From: Yponomeuta sedellus
Lineage: Eukaryota > Arthropoda > Insecta > Lepidoptera > Yponomeutidae
Direction: 5' to 3'
NCBI GenBank assembly: GCA_934045075.1
Contig: OW203724.1
Span: 16,421,143-16,485,142 of the forward strand
Length of the DNA: 64,000 nucleotides
Shown: one piece after another, positions 28,737 to 39,300 of the stretch
Layout: the number at the start of each line of letters is the position of its first letter
How positions within the stretch are numbered: the stretch's first letter is position 1
The notes under the pieces: model-generated
Seen by the model: only the letters and a program-made list of their open reading frames with translations
Told to the model about the DNA's origin: nothing
Database searches by the model: none
Position numbers and translations under genes: made by a program

Positions 28737-30308
28737 TTAACCCGTTTGGTTTTAAGCAATCTAAGAAATAACGCAACAATCAAGAAGGCGTAAAAGAATA
28801 TAAAAAAGTATATTAAGAAAAATGCTTGGAATTAACTCTAATACACTGGCAACAGTGGTCGAAACGACGAAATTAAATAAGCTAAATAAGTCGTGGAAGT
28901 CTGGACGTAGTTGTGTAGTAGGTAATTTAGTTTTCCACAAGTGGTCAGTTTTATGAAGCCAAAGGTACTTCCACAATTATTTAAAGAAAAGAAATTAATT
29001 AACAGAGTTTACACCGATTTTACAATGATTAAATGTTTTTGTTATTATTACTTTATTGAACTTTTGTATTACACAGGATTATGAGGATAATGTCGAAATG
29101 CTAATGTGATTTAAAGAAAATAATTGAAATACAATCATACTTAGTACGGTTGATACTCTTATTTAGTTACTATCAAAGCACAAATTGTGTACAAAAACTC
29201 ATGGACTCCAGGGTCTCCATCTAAGATACAAAAAATAAACCTTAAGGTTTATTTTAGGAGTGAATGAGAATGAAAGAGACGCTGACACAATTAAACCTCA
29301 GCCAGAATTTCATGACAAAGAAATCGTCTTTAATTTAATAATAATTTCAGATTGGGTTGGGAACATAAAAAATACAAGATCAGCAGTGAAGGAATTCAAA
29401 ATTGATACATTTAAAGAGCCATAGTTGTTATAAAAGATGTGGTTTAGAAATTGTGATAATCTGAAAATAAACCTTAAGGTTCATTTTAGGAGGGAATGAG
29501 AATGAAAGTGACGCTGACGCTTTCATTCTCATTAATTTCCTATCATGCTACGCCGGCTGGATGCTTAATTTAATGGAAATCCTTTCTTCGGGTGAGCGCA
29601 TACCAGGAAATCAGCGGATTGTGAGAAGTTGAGTGGATTACGCGACTTAATTGTGACGCACGGGCTGAGCCAAAGACGCCCTGTTTGTGTCACTGGGTAA
29701 GGCTAAAGGGAGTAAACGGATTATTTTCTAATAAATTAAATTGATAGGTAAGTAAAATGCTTGGTCTACTAGCATATTTTTATTGAAAACCCTGACGTCA
29801 AGAAAACCCGCGATAATTGTTATTGTTCGATAATTATCTCATAGACCATATCGATAGAACTTGACACAGTGTATTTTGTTTTTGTTTTTGTTTATGCTCT
29901 TTTTGTGCTGTGACTTCTAATTAGATTTCTATGGCTTCACTTTGTGTACGAGTGTGTCTTATGTGAATAAATGATTTATCTATCTATCTATTTAAGACCA
30001 CTTTGGGTTAAGTTTTATGCGATTTGACCTACTGCCAGTGGTTAATAGCAGATCAAGAAATTGTTAGTGTGCGAGAAACCGAAGCTAAGACAGATTTATG
30101 ATAAAGAAAGATAGATTTATGACCAATTGATATAAATAGTAAAGAATATTTTTGTTTGTCTCGTGACCTGCGTCTTTTTGTGATTAATGCGATAAATTTC
30201 AAAACATTGAATGTTATTAAATCTGGTTTTACGAAAAGAAATGCATTTATTGTCATCATATTGTTCTTAGGGGCTTCGTGAATTTAGCAAAATGTACCAA
30301 AAGCAGTT
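28737..30308. other. largely unannotated; one internal repeat pair and one retroposon tail
   Basis: 29229-29285 and 29467-29520 share AAATAAACCTTAAGGTTTAT-like sequence and GAATGAGAATGAAAG.GACGC. 29880-29992 ends in AATAAATGATTTATC and a (TCTA)n run, a retroposon 3' tail. No exon can be supported. Confidence 0.45.
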
Positions 30309-30429
30309 CAGTGTACGTGGAGAAAGACGTAGATTTTTTTTTTACTTTTTATTTAATTGTTAAGAAAAGTTACTGAAACTAATAATGACTTTTTACTATA
30401 TCATGTACTGTATCATGAAGTGAGACATA

Positions 30430-30560
30430 GATAGATAGAGATAGAGAACACTTTATTGTACATAAAAATGGAAATTACTTTAGTATAAGAAAAAGCTGAA
30501 AAGATATTTCTTAACCTAAGAGTACAAACGGCGGCCTTATCACTAAAAGTGATCTATTCC
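30430..30560 (-). mobile_element. retroposon 3' tail, family G (copy 2 at 36449-36579)
   Basis: (GATA)n, GAGAACACTTTATTGTACAT and CAAACGGCGGCCTTATC on the plus strand are the reverse of the tail at 4437-4600. Confidence 0.6.
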
Positions 30561-30809
30561 AGACAACCTTTATATAGATAATACATAAACACCTCTTTTC
30601 AGAGAACGCAAATTTTACTTATAATTACACTTTAACTTGCGAATTATTCGCGCTGACGTAAAAACGAATGCGCCAGTGGCAGTACCTATAAAATTAGGTA
30701 CTGAAATCCGCAATACAAAAATAGACACTATAGACAGTTAAGCACAGTGCTCAATTGGACAACTTATATCCCGGTTGCTCTTTATATATTCATTACTCTC
30801 TTAAGGGTC

Positions 30810-30942
30810 AGCGGCCACACAGAAAGGACGTGGGTCGGAGGCGCGAAAGAGAGAAAGAGCCGCTGCTGTGTGGGCTTCGTCTCGTCCCTTCATTACATTT
30901 TGTATGAAAAGTCTTCTTGTACGCGCCTTCCATGTGGCCGCT
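30810..30942. mobile_element. 133-bp MITE with 17-18 bp TIRs (copy 2 at 36829-36961)
   Basis: AGCGGCCACACAGAAAGG and CCTTCCATGTGGCCGCT are imperfect inverted repeats. The short open frames here are incidental. Confidence 0.65.
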
Positions 30943-31021
30943 AGCTGAATAAAGCCGCGCTAGTGAATAAAGAAATAATAAATACGAAAACCATATCTTA
31001 GTGAAGCGACTTCATAGAAGC

Positions 31022-31366
31022 GCTCGTGTTTGGAATCAATCACTAGAGTTAAGCAATTACAGTCGCGATCAGGTGCAGGATGGATGACCGTCCCGTGAAT
31101 ACCATTAGTGGCATTTTTTCCGAGCGCTTCCGTGCTTCGCAAGGCACGTTAAGCCGTTGGCGCCGGCTGTCATGTAATGGCAGTCGTTAAGCCCTGTCAG
31201 AGGCCTTATGGGCGGCTTGATAACTTTTGACAGTAAGAACTGCTACTGTCGTACAATCCTCCACTAACCCGGAGTTGGCCCCCGTGTTGTATGGCCTAAC
31301 CTTCCTGCGATGCAGGAAGAGATCTGTGCTCCAGCAGTGGGGACATACAAGGGTTGATATCGATAT
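31022..31366 (+). mobile_element. 5S-rRNA-derived SINE (copy 2 at 37041-37385)
   Basis: The head GGAATCAATCACTAGAGTTA, then GGATGGATGACCGTCCCGTG, then the full family body and tail (AAGGGTTGATATCGATATCG). Confidence 0.8.
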
Positions 31367-31824
31367 CGAATATCTAAGTGAAGTGAATATATCTGGTACC
31401 AAAATACGAATACTATATTTTGGTCTCCTTCTTCGTTGTATCCTTATGGCTGCAACCTCCGCAGCTTCCGCCGCCAGCGCTCTCCATGCGTTCCGATGGA
31501 GACTGTATTTTGGTTAAATTATAAAAACCGGTTGTGTGAAAATATCCAAACATAGGCCATTTAAGGACTTACATTACATTAAATTAGCAACTAGACAGGA
31601 ACAAAGGTAGACTTACATAATTTAAGTTATAGAAACAGATTTTACAAATTTTACAGCGGAATAAAAAGAAAAAATAGGCTATGACCTTACATATTTAAAA
31701 CTTATTTGTATATAGAAACAGAGTGCTGTAAAATTTCATGACTGCATAGTGTGTGCGTGTGAGGGTGTGTTTGAGAGTGTGAGGGTGTGTGTGTTTATTG
31801 TAATATTATAAAATATACTAATAC

Positions 31825-31990
31825 TAGCTGACACAACAGACGTTGAACTGCATGTAACGTCATCTGCCGGGCTGATTTGTGAATCTAAACCATCCAGGGC
31901 GCCACCCAAACGCATATGAAAAATTCATTCATATCTGTCCAGCCGTTTAGAAGGAGTTCAGTGACATACATACGCTTAGTAGAATTATAT
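31825..31990. repeat. dispersed repeat with ACTAGCTGACACAACAG start (copy 2 at 37844-38009)
   Basis: The CTAGCTGAC...CGTCATCTGCC...CATACATACGC layout is a common non-autonomous lepidopteran repeat type. The opposite end (GGGTCAGCTAGTT) appears at 49145-49157. Class (possibly Helitron-like) not proven. Confidence 0.4.
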
Positions 31991-31998
31991 ATACAGGG

Positions 31999-32613
31999 TG
32001 GATTTTTGAGAGGGGTCAGTAAGGGCAGGCACCTTTATGGTTATAGTTACAGAAAAACCTTCCAATGAGACCATCCCCAACATAGGTAATTGCCAAAATA
32101 AAGAAGAATTTCGAGTTGCTTGTAGTTTTTCAGTACAAAATGTATGAAAAAAGATTTTCTGTCATTTCTAGAGCTCAAACCTTAAATGGTCCCATAGAAT
32201 CTTTTGATCCCCACATGAAATAACATAACATAACATTTACATTCAGGCACATACATTGCTTCTGGCCCCACACCAGGATACCCTGTGTCGTGGGAACCAG
32301 AAACAACGACATCACAAACATGTAAACATCCAAGACCTGGACTTTTTTTTTTGTTTCCAGCCGGGATTCGAACCCGGGACCTCTTGCATGGTAGGCAGAC
32401 GCGCTACCGCTACGCCACAGAGGTCGTCAATAGGATCGATTAGCATAAAAATATGTTTTTGTATTTCAGCATTTTGTTCGCTGACTGTAAATTTTCTCCA
32501 AAGTATGTGAATGCAGTTCATAATATCTTAAACAGTTGGGGATGAATTCCTAGGAAGGTTTTCATGTAACTATAACGATTACCTTCCCTTACTGAACCGT
32601 CTCAAAAATCCAT
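31999..32613. mobile_element. TIR element with inverted repeats of about 85 bp, carrying a nested SINE-C
   Basis: TGGATTTTTGAGAGGGGTCA...CCATCCCCAACATAG (31999-32085) is mirrored at 32534-32613. A family C SINE sits inside. Second copy at 38018-38632. Confidence 0.75.
32224..32432 (-). mobile_element. tRNA-derived SINE, family C, full copy (copy 2 at 38243-38451)
   Basis: Minus strand: CTCTGTGGCGTAGCGGTAGC, CTGCCTACCATGCAAGAGG, CCGGGTTCGAATCCCGG, then an A-run and GTCTTGGATGTTTACATG, ending AATGTTATGTTATG. The tRNA part resembles tRNA-Gly. Confidence 0.85.
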
Positions 32614-33293
32614 GGATATAAGGATATGAATACGTATTTTATTCAGTTCAAAATATTAAGTAAAATACAAATCCGAAGATTTGTAACTGTCTCTGTAGGC
32701 GTTTTTACATCATTTGAGATGCACTACGCTTTGAAACTTAGAACTTTTACACTTAAAAGTCTATTTGTTGCGCAGGACCAGTATAATTAATACACGAGCA
32801 GTAAACAACTGAAGTCAAACAGCATTCGGAGAGGCCTCGCCGACTTAACAAGCACTACTTAAAGCAGTAAGTACGTACTGGTAGTAGATATTTACAGAAG
32901 TACATCTTCGTCATTTTTTCCCGACCGACCGGTATTGAAAACTTGTCCAGTAAAAAGTGAAAGTTTTTTATAACAATCCAAAGTTGTAACAGATTTTTTA
33001 TAACAATCCAAAGGACTTGAGAGATTTTGACAAAATATGTAGTGTTGAATTACGTGACGAAAATTTTAATAGTGAACATCAGCTCTGCTGTCTTATAGTG
33101 AGTAAACATATGAAAAGTCTGTGATTGTAAAATCTTTTATTTACTCGTATTTGTCGTTGGTTGGTAAAAGATACTTTAAAAAGTAGAAAATAAGACATGC
33201 TCGATGGCTAAACCGGAATGACTGGGGATTTATTAAAGGCTACATTTATTAAGATTATTAAGAAGTTAAACAAACAAACGTAGTGTAGGATGC

Positions 33294-33425
33294 CCTCCGA
33301 CCAGGTGGGATGACGATCTGCGAAAAACTGGCAGATGCTGGATGCGGCAAGCTGAAGACAGGGCGCTATGGTCCTCATTAGGGGAGGGCTATGTCCAGCA
33401 GTGGACTAATATAGTCTAAAGAAGA
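33294..33425 (+). mobile_element. non-LTR retrotransposon 3' end (copy 2 at 39313-39444)
   Basis: One frame encodes RPPTRWDDDLRKTGRCWM, then DRALWSSLGEGYVQQWTNIV and stop: the C-terminus of a reverse-transcriptase ORF. Its last 50 or so bases match the 3' end of the SINE-like family F. Confidence 0.8.
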
Positions 33426-33547
33426 ACAAAAAGTTAAGCAAATGGTACCAACAAAAGAAAGTTTAATTTTTTTATAATTGAATTAATTTTAATTAGTTAT
33501 AATCAAGTAATGATCAGATATTAAACTATTAGGTATATTATGTTGTT

Positions 33548-33604
33548 GCAGAAGTAGGCAGAGACCCGAACCCCAGCAGTGGGGATGTACAAAGAGTTGA
33601 TACC
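33548..33604 (+). mobile_element. 5S-SINE tail fragment, diverged (copy 2 at 39567-39622)
   Basis: GGCAGAGACCCGAACCCCAG, then CAGTGGGGATGTACAAAG and AGTTGATACC correspond to the last 55 bases of the family. Confidence 0.55.
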
Positions 33605-33824
33605 ATAATATAGTTGCTGCGTTTAAGTTTTAGTAACTGTCATCTTAACTGTAATATTCATATGGTAACAAAATAATATATGGCTGATATAATAAAACTA
33701 TCAAAAAACTTATAAATAATCGGGCTGTGCTCTACAGATTTTGTGAAGGATCACGTGTCAAGTAGCTATTTAATAAGTAGCGATTTCTTATACTACAGTA
33801 AAGAAAAACTTCAATTAAAACTTT

Positions 33825-34158
33825 TAAAAACCTATTTAGAGGCTAAACATTCCACCGATATCATTCCGATGTAAAACCTAACTGCAAAGTAGGTACTCAG
33901 GGCTGCAGCCATTACTTGCAAGTAATGCAACTTATTTCAGCCAGATGTCGATGCCTGTACGTAATACAGAGAAAATTGTAAAGAGGTTCGAAAATTCACT
34001 GATGCCGGTGAGTCGCCCATTAGCTCAGTTGGAAAGAGCGCTGGCACGGATAGCTAGAGGTCGCGGTTTCGAATCCCGGCATGGGTGGAATTTTTAGCCT
34101 CTAAATAGGTTTATTTAAAATTGTCCTTAGCACGGGTTAGTGCATTAAAAATAATATA
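33825..34158 (+). mobile_element. SINE-A with an inverted copy of its own tail at the 5' end (copy 2 at 39844-40176)
   Basis: It begins AAAAACCTATTTAGAGGCTA (reverse complement of the tail), followed by the normal SINE-A 5' region, the tRNA block and the tail GCCTCTAAATAGGTTTATTT, so the element carries terminal inverted repeats of about 20 bp. Confidence 0.75.
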
Positions 34159-34537
34159 ATCAATTAAAACTGTTTATTAGTTCGAGGTCAACGAAAGATA
34201 AAACAGCGAACAAGCTTGTGGTGTTTCTTGGTCTGGAGCCTTCTGCTTCAGCAAATGATAATTATGCGCATTGTACTAATTAGGACCGTAAATACAGCAT
34301 TGAAGAGCCTCAGAGAACATTATTAAAACTGGCTTTTCAGCAAATGAAGTTGAAGGTCTACGCTTTGTGATTCGCTTTCTGAATACGACACGCTATATTG
34401 TTACAAGTATCTGGCCAGGACAATGCAGGGTAGTTTCAATTTCATTTGCTGAACAAATAATATTTACAACTTATAAGTTCTTATTTTTTTACTTATTTAC
34501 TTATACAACCGAAGCGATCGTGGTCTATAATCTGAAC

Positions 34538-34570
34538 AGAGTGATTGGAATCAATCACTTGAGTTAAGCA
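34538..34570 (+). mobile_element. 5S-SINE head fragment (copy 2 at 40557-40588)
   Basis: Only GTGATTGGAATCAATCACTT and GAGTTAAGCA remain, from the 5S-derived head. Confidence 0.5.
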
Positions 34571-34696
34571 CAACTTTCATCTTGGAGATTAATTATAGAA
34601 CGTTCTGTAAAAGTAAACGTGTAAATTCGGGATCGGTATACATTGTGACAAAGCCGAGGTAAACAAGTGACTTGAGAATTAAGTCCGTACTTATTA

Positions 34697-34854
34697 TATA
34701 TTAAACGGGTCTAATCGCGATTATTTATTATGTAAAACGTAATTACCTTATTTCCCGACCTTTCGGCATCGTTACAGTTGCCGTGGTCTCGGGTAGAGTC
34801 TACCCGACACCACGGCATAACCTAATAAATATGATTAGACCCGTTCAATATATA
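34697..34854. mobile_element. MITE, family M1, short version (copy 2 at 40716-40872)
   Basis: The TIRs TATTAAACGGGTCTAATCGC and ATGATTAGACCCGTTCAATA. The centre is shortened to a GGGTAGAGTCTACCC palindrome. Confidence 0.75.
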
Positions 34855-34857
34855 ACT

Positions 34858-34917
34858 ATTCGTATTTCTTAATGATTTACGATACTCATGTATCGCGAAT
34901 CATTAAGAAATACGAAT
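34858..34917. repeat. hairpin, arms of about 28 bp (copy 2 at 40877-40936)
   Basis: ATTCGTATTTCTTAATGATT... and its reverse complement, with one or two mismatches, directly after the M1 element. Confidence 0.8.
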
Positions 34918-35174
34918 GAAGTCCAGATAAACAACAGTCAAAGTTACGTAACTACAACATGAATTAGTCGGAAAAACTTGCCAAATTGACCAAATAACAA
35001 GAGGACACGGGAAACCATCTTCATGTATGAGTCACTCAAACCTCAAACGCACGGTTGGCAACACCCCAGTGTCGTCAAAACGTAGGTATAAACACTAACA
35101 ATTTCAGTTTTACTCCAAGTATTTTTTTGTAGTATTTCTTAATAACTTACGATACTCACTCAGTCATAGTTATG

Positions 35175-35345
35175 TTTTAAACGGGTTTAATAGCGATTAT
35201 TTATTAGGCAAAACGTAATTACCGAATTCTCGACGTTTCGGCAACGTTGCAGTTGCCGTGGTCACGGGTACGAATACTTGCTTTTATTACAATAATTGAC
35301 TGTACTAGCCACTACAGTCTACCCGCGATATATTTAATAATGGTA
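35175..35345. mobile_element. MITE M1, one-ended copy (copy 2 at 41194-41364)
   Basis: The left end GTTTTAAACGGGTTTAATAG and the centre CGACGTTTCGGCAACGTTGC are present. The right terminus ends in TACCCGCGATATATTTAATA without a matching TIR. Confidence 0.55.
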
Positions 35346-35353
35346 AAACTGCA

Positions 35354-35610
35354 AGAGCGGTGGTAGCGGAGCGGTAGAATGCCCGCTTGTCAATCGAGGG
35401 CTCGTGGATTCGAATCACGGTATCGGAAAACAATGACTTTGTTTTCTAAGTTATGTATATTTGTGAAGTTATAGTATCAATGCCACTCGCTAACTCTGCT
35501 AACTGAGGGAAAACATCGTGAGGGAACCCTAGTGTCTGAAGTGTTAACATACTTCAGCGGTTGTAAAGTACCGAGGCCAAACTATGAGGCTAAGTGCGCA
35601 AATCTAGAAA
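35354..35610 (+). mobile_element. tRNA-derived SINE, family B (copy 2 at 41373-41625)
   Basis: AGAGCGGTGGTAGCGGAGCG, then GGATTCGAATCACGG and the family B body. Confidence 0.8.
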
Positions 35611-35744
35611 GAAAGAAAGACATTTATTATACAAACAAGAAACAAAATAACCAGATAAACTAACATACCTATAATATGAGCACAACAGAAATAAACGAAA
35701 TATACAATAAACAAAACAAAAAAAAATACAGGTTTAGCCTGTGG

Positions 35745-36327
35745 CACAGATTAGATAATAGTTACTACGTAACAGATACATCACTCCCATACTAAAGCGA
35801 AAATACCTACGCTATAATAGCCTACAAAATCTTAATAATAATAACTACTGTTCACAGCGAGGAGAAATATACCATAAGTACCCGCTCAAAGAGTCGAGAT
35901 TGTGTTGCACACCGTGCGACTCACGTGCAAGCGCGTCATCGCACGAATGCGCTAGGGTTGTACCTATGATGATTATTACTGTAATAAAACGAATGTTGTG
36001 AAATAACCATATTTATTTGTCAAAAACATGTAATATAAAATGTCAAGCTGACTTTCTTTGAGTTGTTATTAGATCAGGCCTCCCTATTATCTCAAGCCAA
36101 TTGCGGCGTCTGAAAAGCAAACATTAAGGTATAAAACTTAATTTTTCGCCAATGTGGGCGATTTTGACCGCCACGTTTAATCCTGAAAATGGAATGGATT
36201 CTATTTGTCCCTTTTTATTCCTAGACAAATATCTAAAAAGAAGGGGACAGACAAAACTGATTTTAGTTTTTGGATTGGGTGGATTGTGGCGGTCAGAGTC
36301 GACCACATTATATTGATAGTAAAAAAG
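35745..36327. other. spacer between the two duplicated segments
   Basis: 583 bp with no match in either copy and no ORF of note. Its first 25 bases (CACAGATTAGATAATAGTTAC region) recur at 56582-56604. Confidence 0.5.
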
Positions 36328-39300
36328 CAGTGCACGTGGAGAAAGACGTAGATTTTTTTTTTACTTTTTATTTAATTGTTAAGAAAAGTTACTGAAACTA
36401 ATAATGACTTTTTACTATATCATGTACTGTATCATGAAGTGAGACATAGATAGATAGAGATAGAGAACACTTTATTGTACATAAAAATGGAAATTACTTT
36501 AGTATAAGAAAAAGCTGAAAAGATATTTCTTAACCTAAGAGTACAAACGGCGGCCTTATCACTAAAAGTGATCTATTCCAGACAACCTTTATATAGATAA
36601 TACATAAACACCTCTTTTCAGAGAACGCAAATTTTACTTATAATTACACTTTAACTTGCGAATTATTCGCGCTGACGTAAAAACGAATGCGCCAGTGGCA
36701 GTACCTATAAAATTAGGTACTGAAATCCGCAATACAAAAATAGACACTATAGACAGTTAAGCACAGTGCTCAATTGGACAACTTATATCCCGGTTGCTCT
36801 TTATATATTCATTACTCTCTTAAGGGTCAGCGGCCACACAGAAAGGACGTGGGTCGGAGGCGCGAAAGAGAGAAAGAGCCGCTGCTGTGTGGGCTTCGTC
36901 TCGTCCCTTCATTACATTTTGTATGAAAAGTCTTCTTGTACGCGCCTTCCATGTGGCCGCTAGCTGAATAAAGCCGCGCTAGTGAATAAAGAAATAATAA
37001 ATACGAAAACCATATCTTAGTGAAGCGACTTCATAGAAGCGCTCGTGTTTGGAATCAATCACTAGAGTTAAGCAATTACAGTCGCGATCAGGTGCAGGAT
37101 GGATGACCGTCCCGTGAATACCATTAGTGGCATTTTTTCCGAGCGCTTCCGTGCTTCGCAAGGCACGTTAAGCCGTTGGCGCCGGCTGTCATGTAATGGC
37201 AGTCGTTAAGCCCTGTCAGAGGCCTTATGGGCGGCTTGATAACTTTTGACAGTAAGAACTGCTACTGTCGTACAATCCTCCACTAACCCGGAGTTGGCCC
37301 CCGTGGTGTATGGCCTAACCTTCCTGCGATGCAGGAAGAGATCTGTGCTCCAGCAGTGGGGACATACAAGGGTTGATATCGATATCGAATATCTAAGTGA
37401 AGTGAATATATCTGGTACCAAAATACGAATACTATATTTTGGTCTCCTTCTTCGTTGTATCCTTATGGCTGCAACCTCCGCAGCTTCCGCCGCCAGCGCT
37501 CTCCATGCGTTCCGATGGAGACTGTATTTTGGTTAAATTATAAAAACCGGTTGTGTGAAAATATCCAAACATAGGCCATTTAAGGACTTACATTACATTA
37601 AATTAGCAACTAGACAGGAACAAAGGTAGACTTACATAATTTAAGTTATAGAAACAGATTTTACAAATTTTACAGCGGAATAAAAAGAAAAAATAGGCTA
37701 TGACCTTACATATTTAAAACTTATTTGTATATAGAAACAGAGTGCTGTAAAATTTCATGACTGCATAGTGTGTGCGTGTGAGGGTGTGTTTGAGAGTGTG
37801 AGGGTGTGTGTGTTTATTGTAATATTATAAAATATACTAATACTAGCTGACACAACAGACGTTGAACTGCATGTAACGTCATCTGCCGGGCTGATTTGTG
37901 AATCTAAACCATCCAGGGCGCCACCCAAACGCATATGAAAAATTCATTCATATCTGTCCAGCCGTTTAGAAGGAGTTCAGTGACATACATACGCTTAGTA
38001 GAATTATATATACAGGGTGGATTTTTGAGAGGGGTCAGTAAGGGCAGGCACCTTTATGGTTATAGTTACAGAAAAACCTTCCAATGAGACCATCCCCAAC
38101 ATAGGTAATTGCCAAAATAAAGAAGAATTTCGAGTTGCTTGTAGTTTTTCAGTACAAAATGTATGAAAAAAGATTTTCTGTCATTTCTAGAGCTCAAACC
38201 TTAAATGGTCCCATAGAATCTTTTGATCCCCACATGAAATAACATAACATAACATTTACATTCAGGCACATACATTGCTTCTGGCCCCACACCAGGATAC
38301 CCTGTGTCGTGGGAACCAGAAACAACGACATCACAAACATGTAAACATCCAAGACCTGGACTTTTTTTTTTGTTTCCAGCCGGGATTCGAACCCGGGACC
38401 TCTTGCATGGTAGGCAGACGCGCTACCGCTACGCCACAGAGGTCGTCAATAGGATCGATTAGCATAAAAATATGTTTTTGTATTTCAGCATTTTGTTCGC
38501 TGACTGTAAATTTTCTCCAAAGTATGTGAATGCAGTTCATAATATCTTAAACAGTTGGGGATGAATTCCTAGGAAGGTTTTCATGTAACTATAACGATTA
38601 CCTTCCCTTACTGAACCGTCTCAAAAATCCATGGATATAAGGATATGAATACGTATTTTATTCAGTTCAAAATATTAAGTAAAATACAAATCCGAAGATT
38701 TGTAACTGTCTCTGTAGGCGTTTTTACATCATTTGAGATGCACTACGCTTTGAAACTTAGAACTTTTACACTTAAAAGTCTATTTGTTGCGCAGGACCAG
38801 TATAATTAATACACGAGCAGTAAACAACTGAAGTCAAACAGCATTCGGAGAGGCCTCGCCGACTTAACAAGCACTACTTAAAGCAGTAAGTACGTACTGG
38901 TAGTAGATATTTACAGAAGTACATCTTCGTCATTTTTTCCCGACCGACCGGTATTGAAAACTTGTCCAGTAAAAAGTGAAAGTTTTTTATAACAATCCAA
39001 AGCAGTAACAGATTTTTTATAACAATCCAAAGGACTTGAGAGATTTTGACAAAATATGTAGTGTTGAATTACGTGACGAAAATTTTAATAGTGAACATCA
39101 GCTCTGCTGTCTTATAGTGAGTAAACATATGAAAAGTCTGTGATTGTAAAATCTTTTATTTACTCGTATTTGTCGTTGGTTGGTAAAAGATACTTTAAAA
39201 AGTAGAAAATAAGACATGCTCGATGGCTAAACCGGAATGACTGGGGATTTATTAAAGGCTACATTTATTAAGATTATTAAGAAGTTAAACAAACAAACGT

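Larger units (their letters stand above)
30309..35744. repeat. segmental duplication, copy 1 (5.4 kb)
   Basis: Matches 36328-41758 in direct orientation, offset 6,019 bp at the left and 6,014 at the right. I counted only about a dozen single-base or short-indel differences (for example around 31284, 32998, 33695, 34079 and 34373, and one GAAA unit near 35620). Confidence 0.95.

Noticed and set aside
30747..30944. 65-codon frame present in both duplicated segments
   Set aside because: Its repetition comes from the segmental duplication, and it overlaps a small MITE; no independent support.
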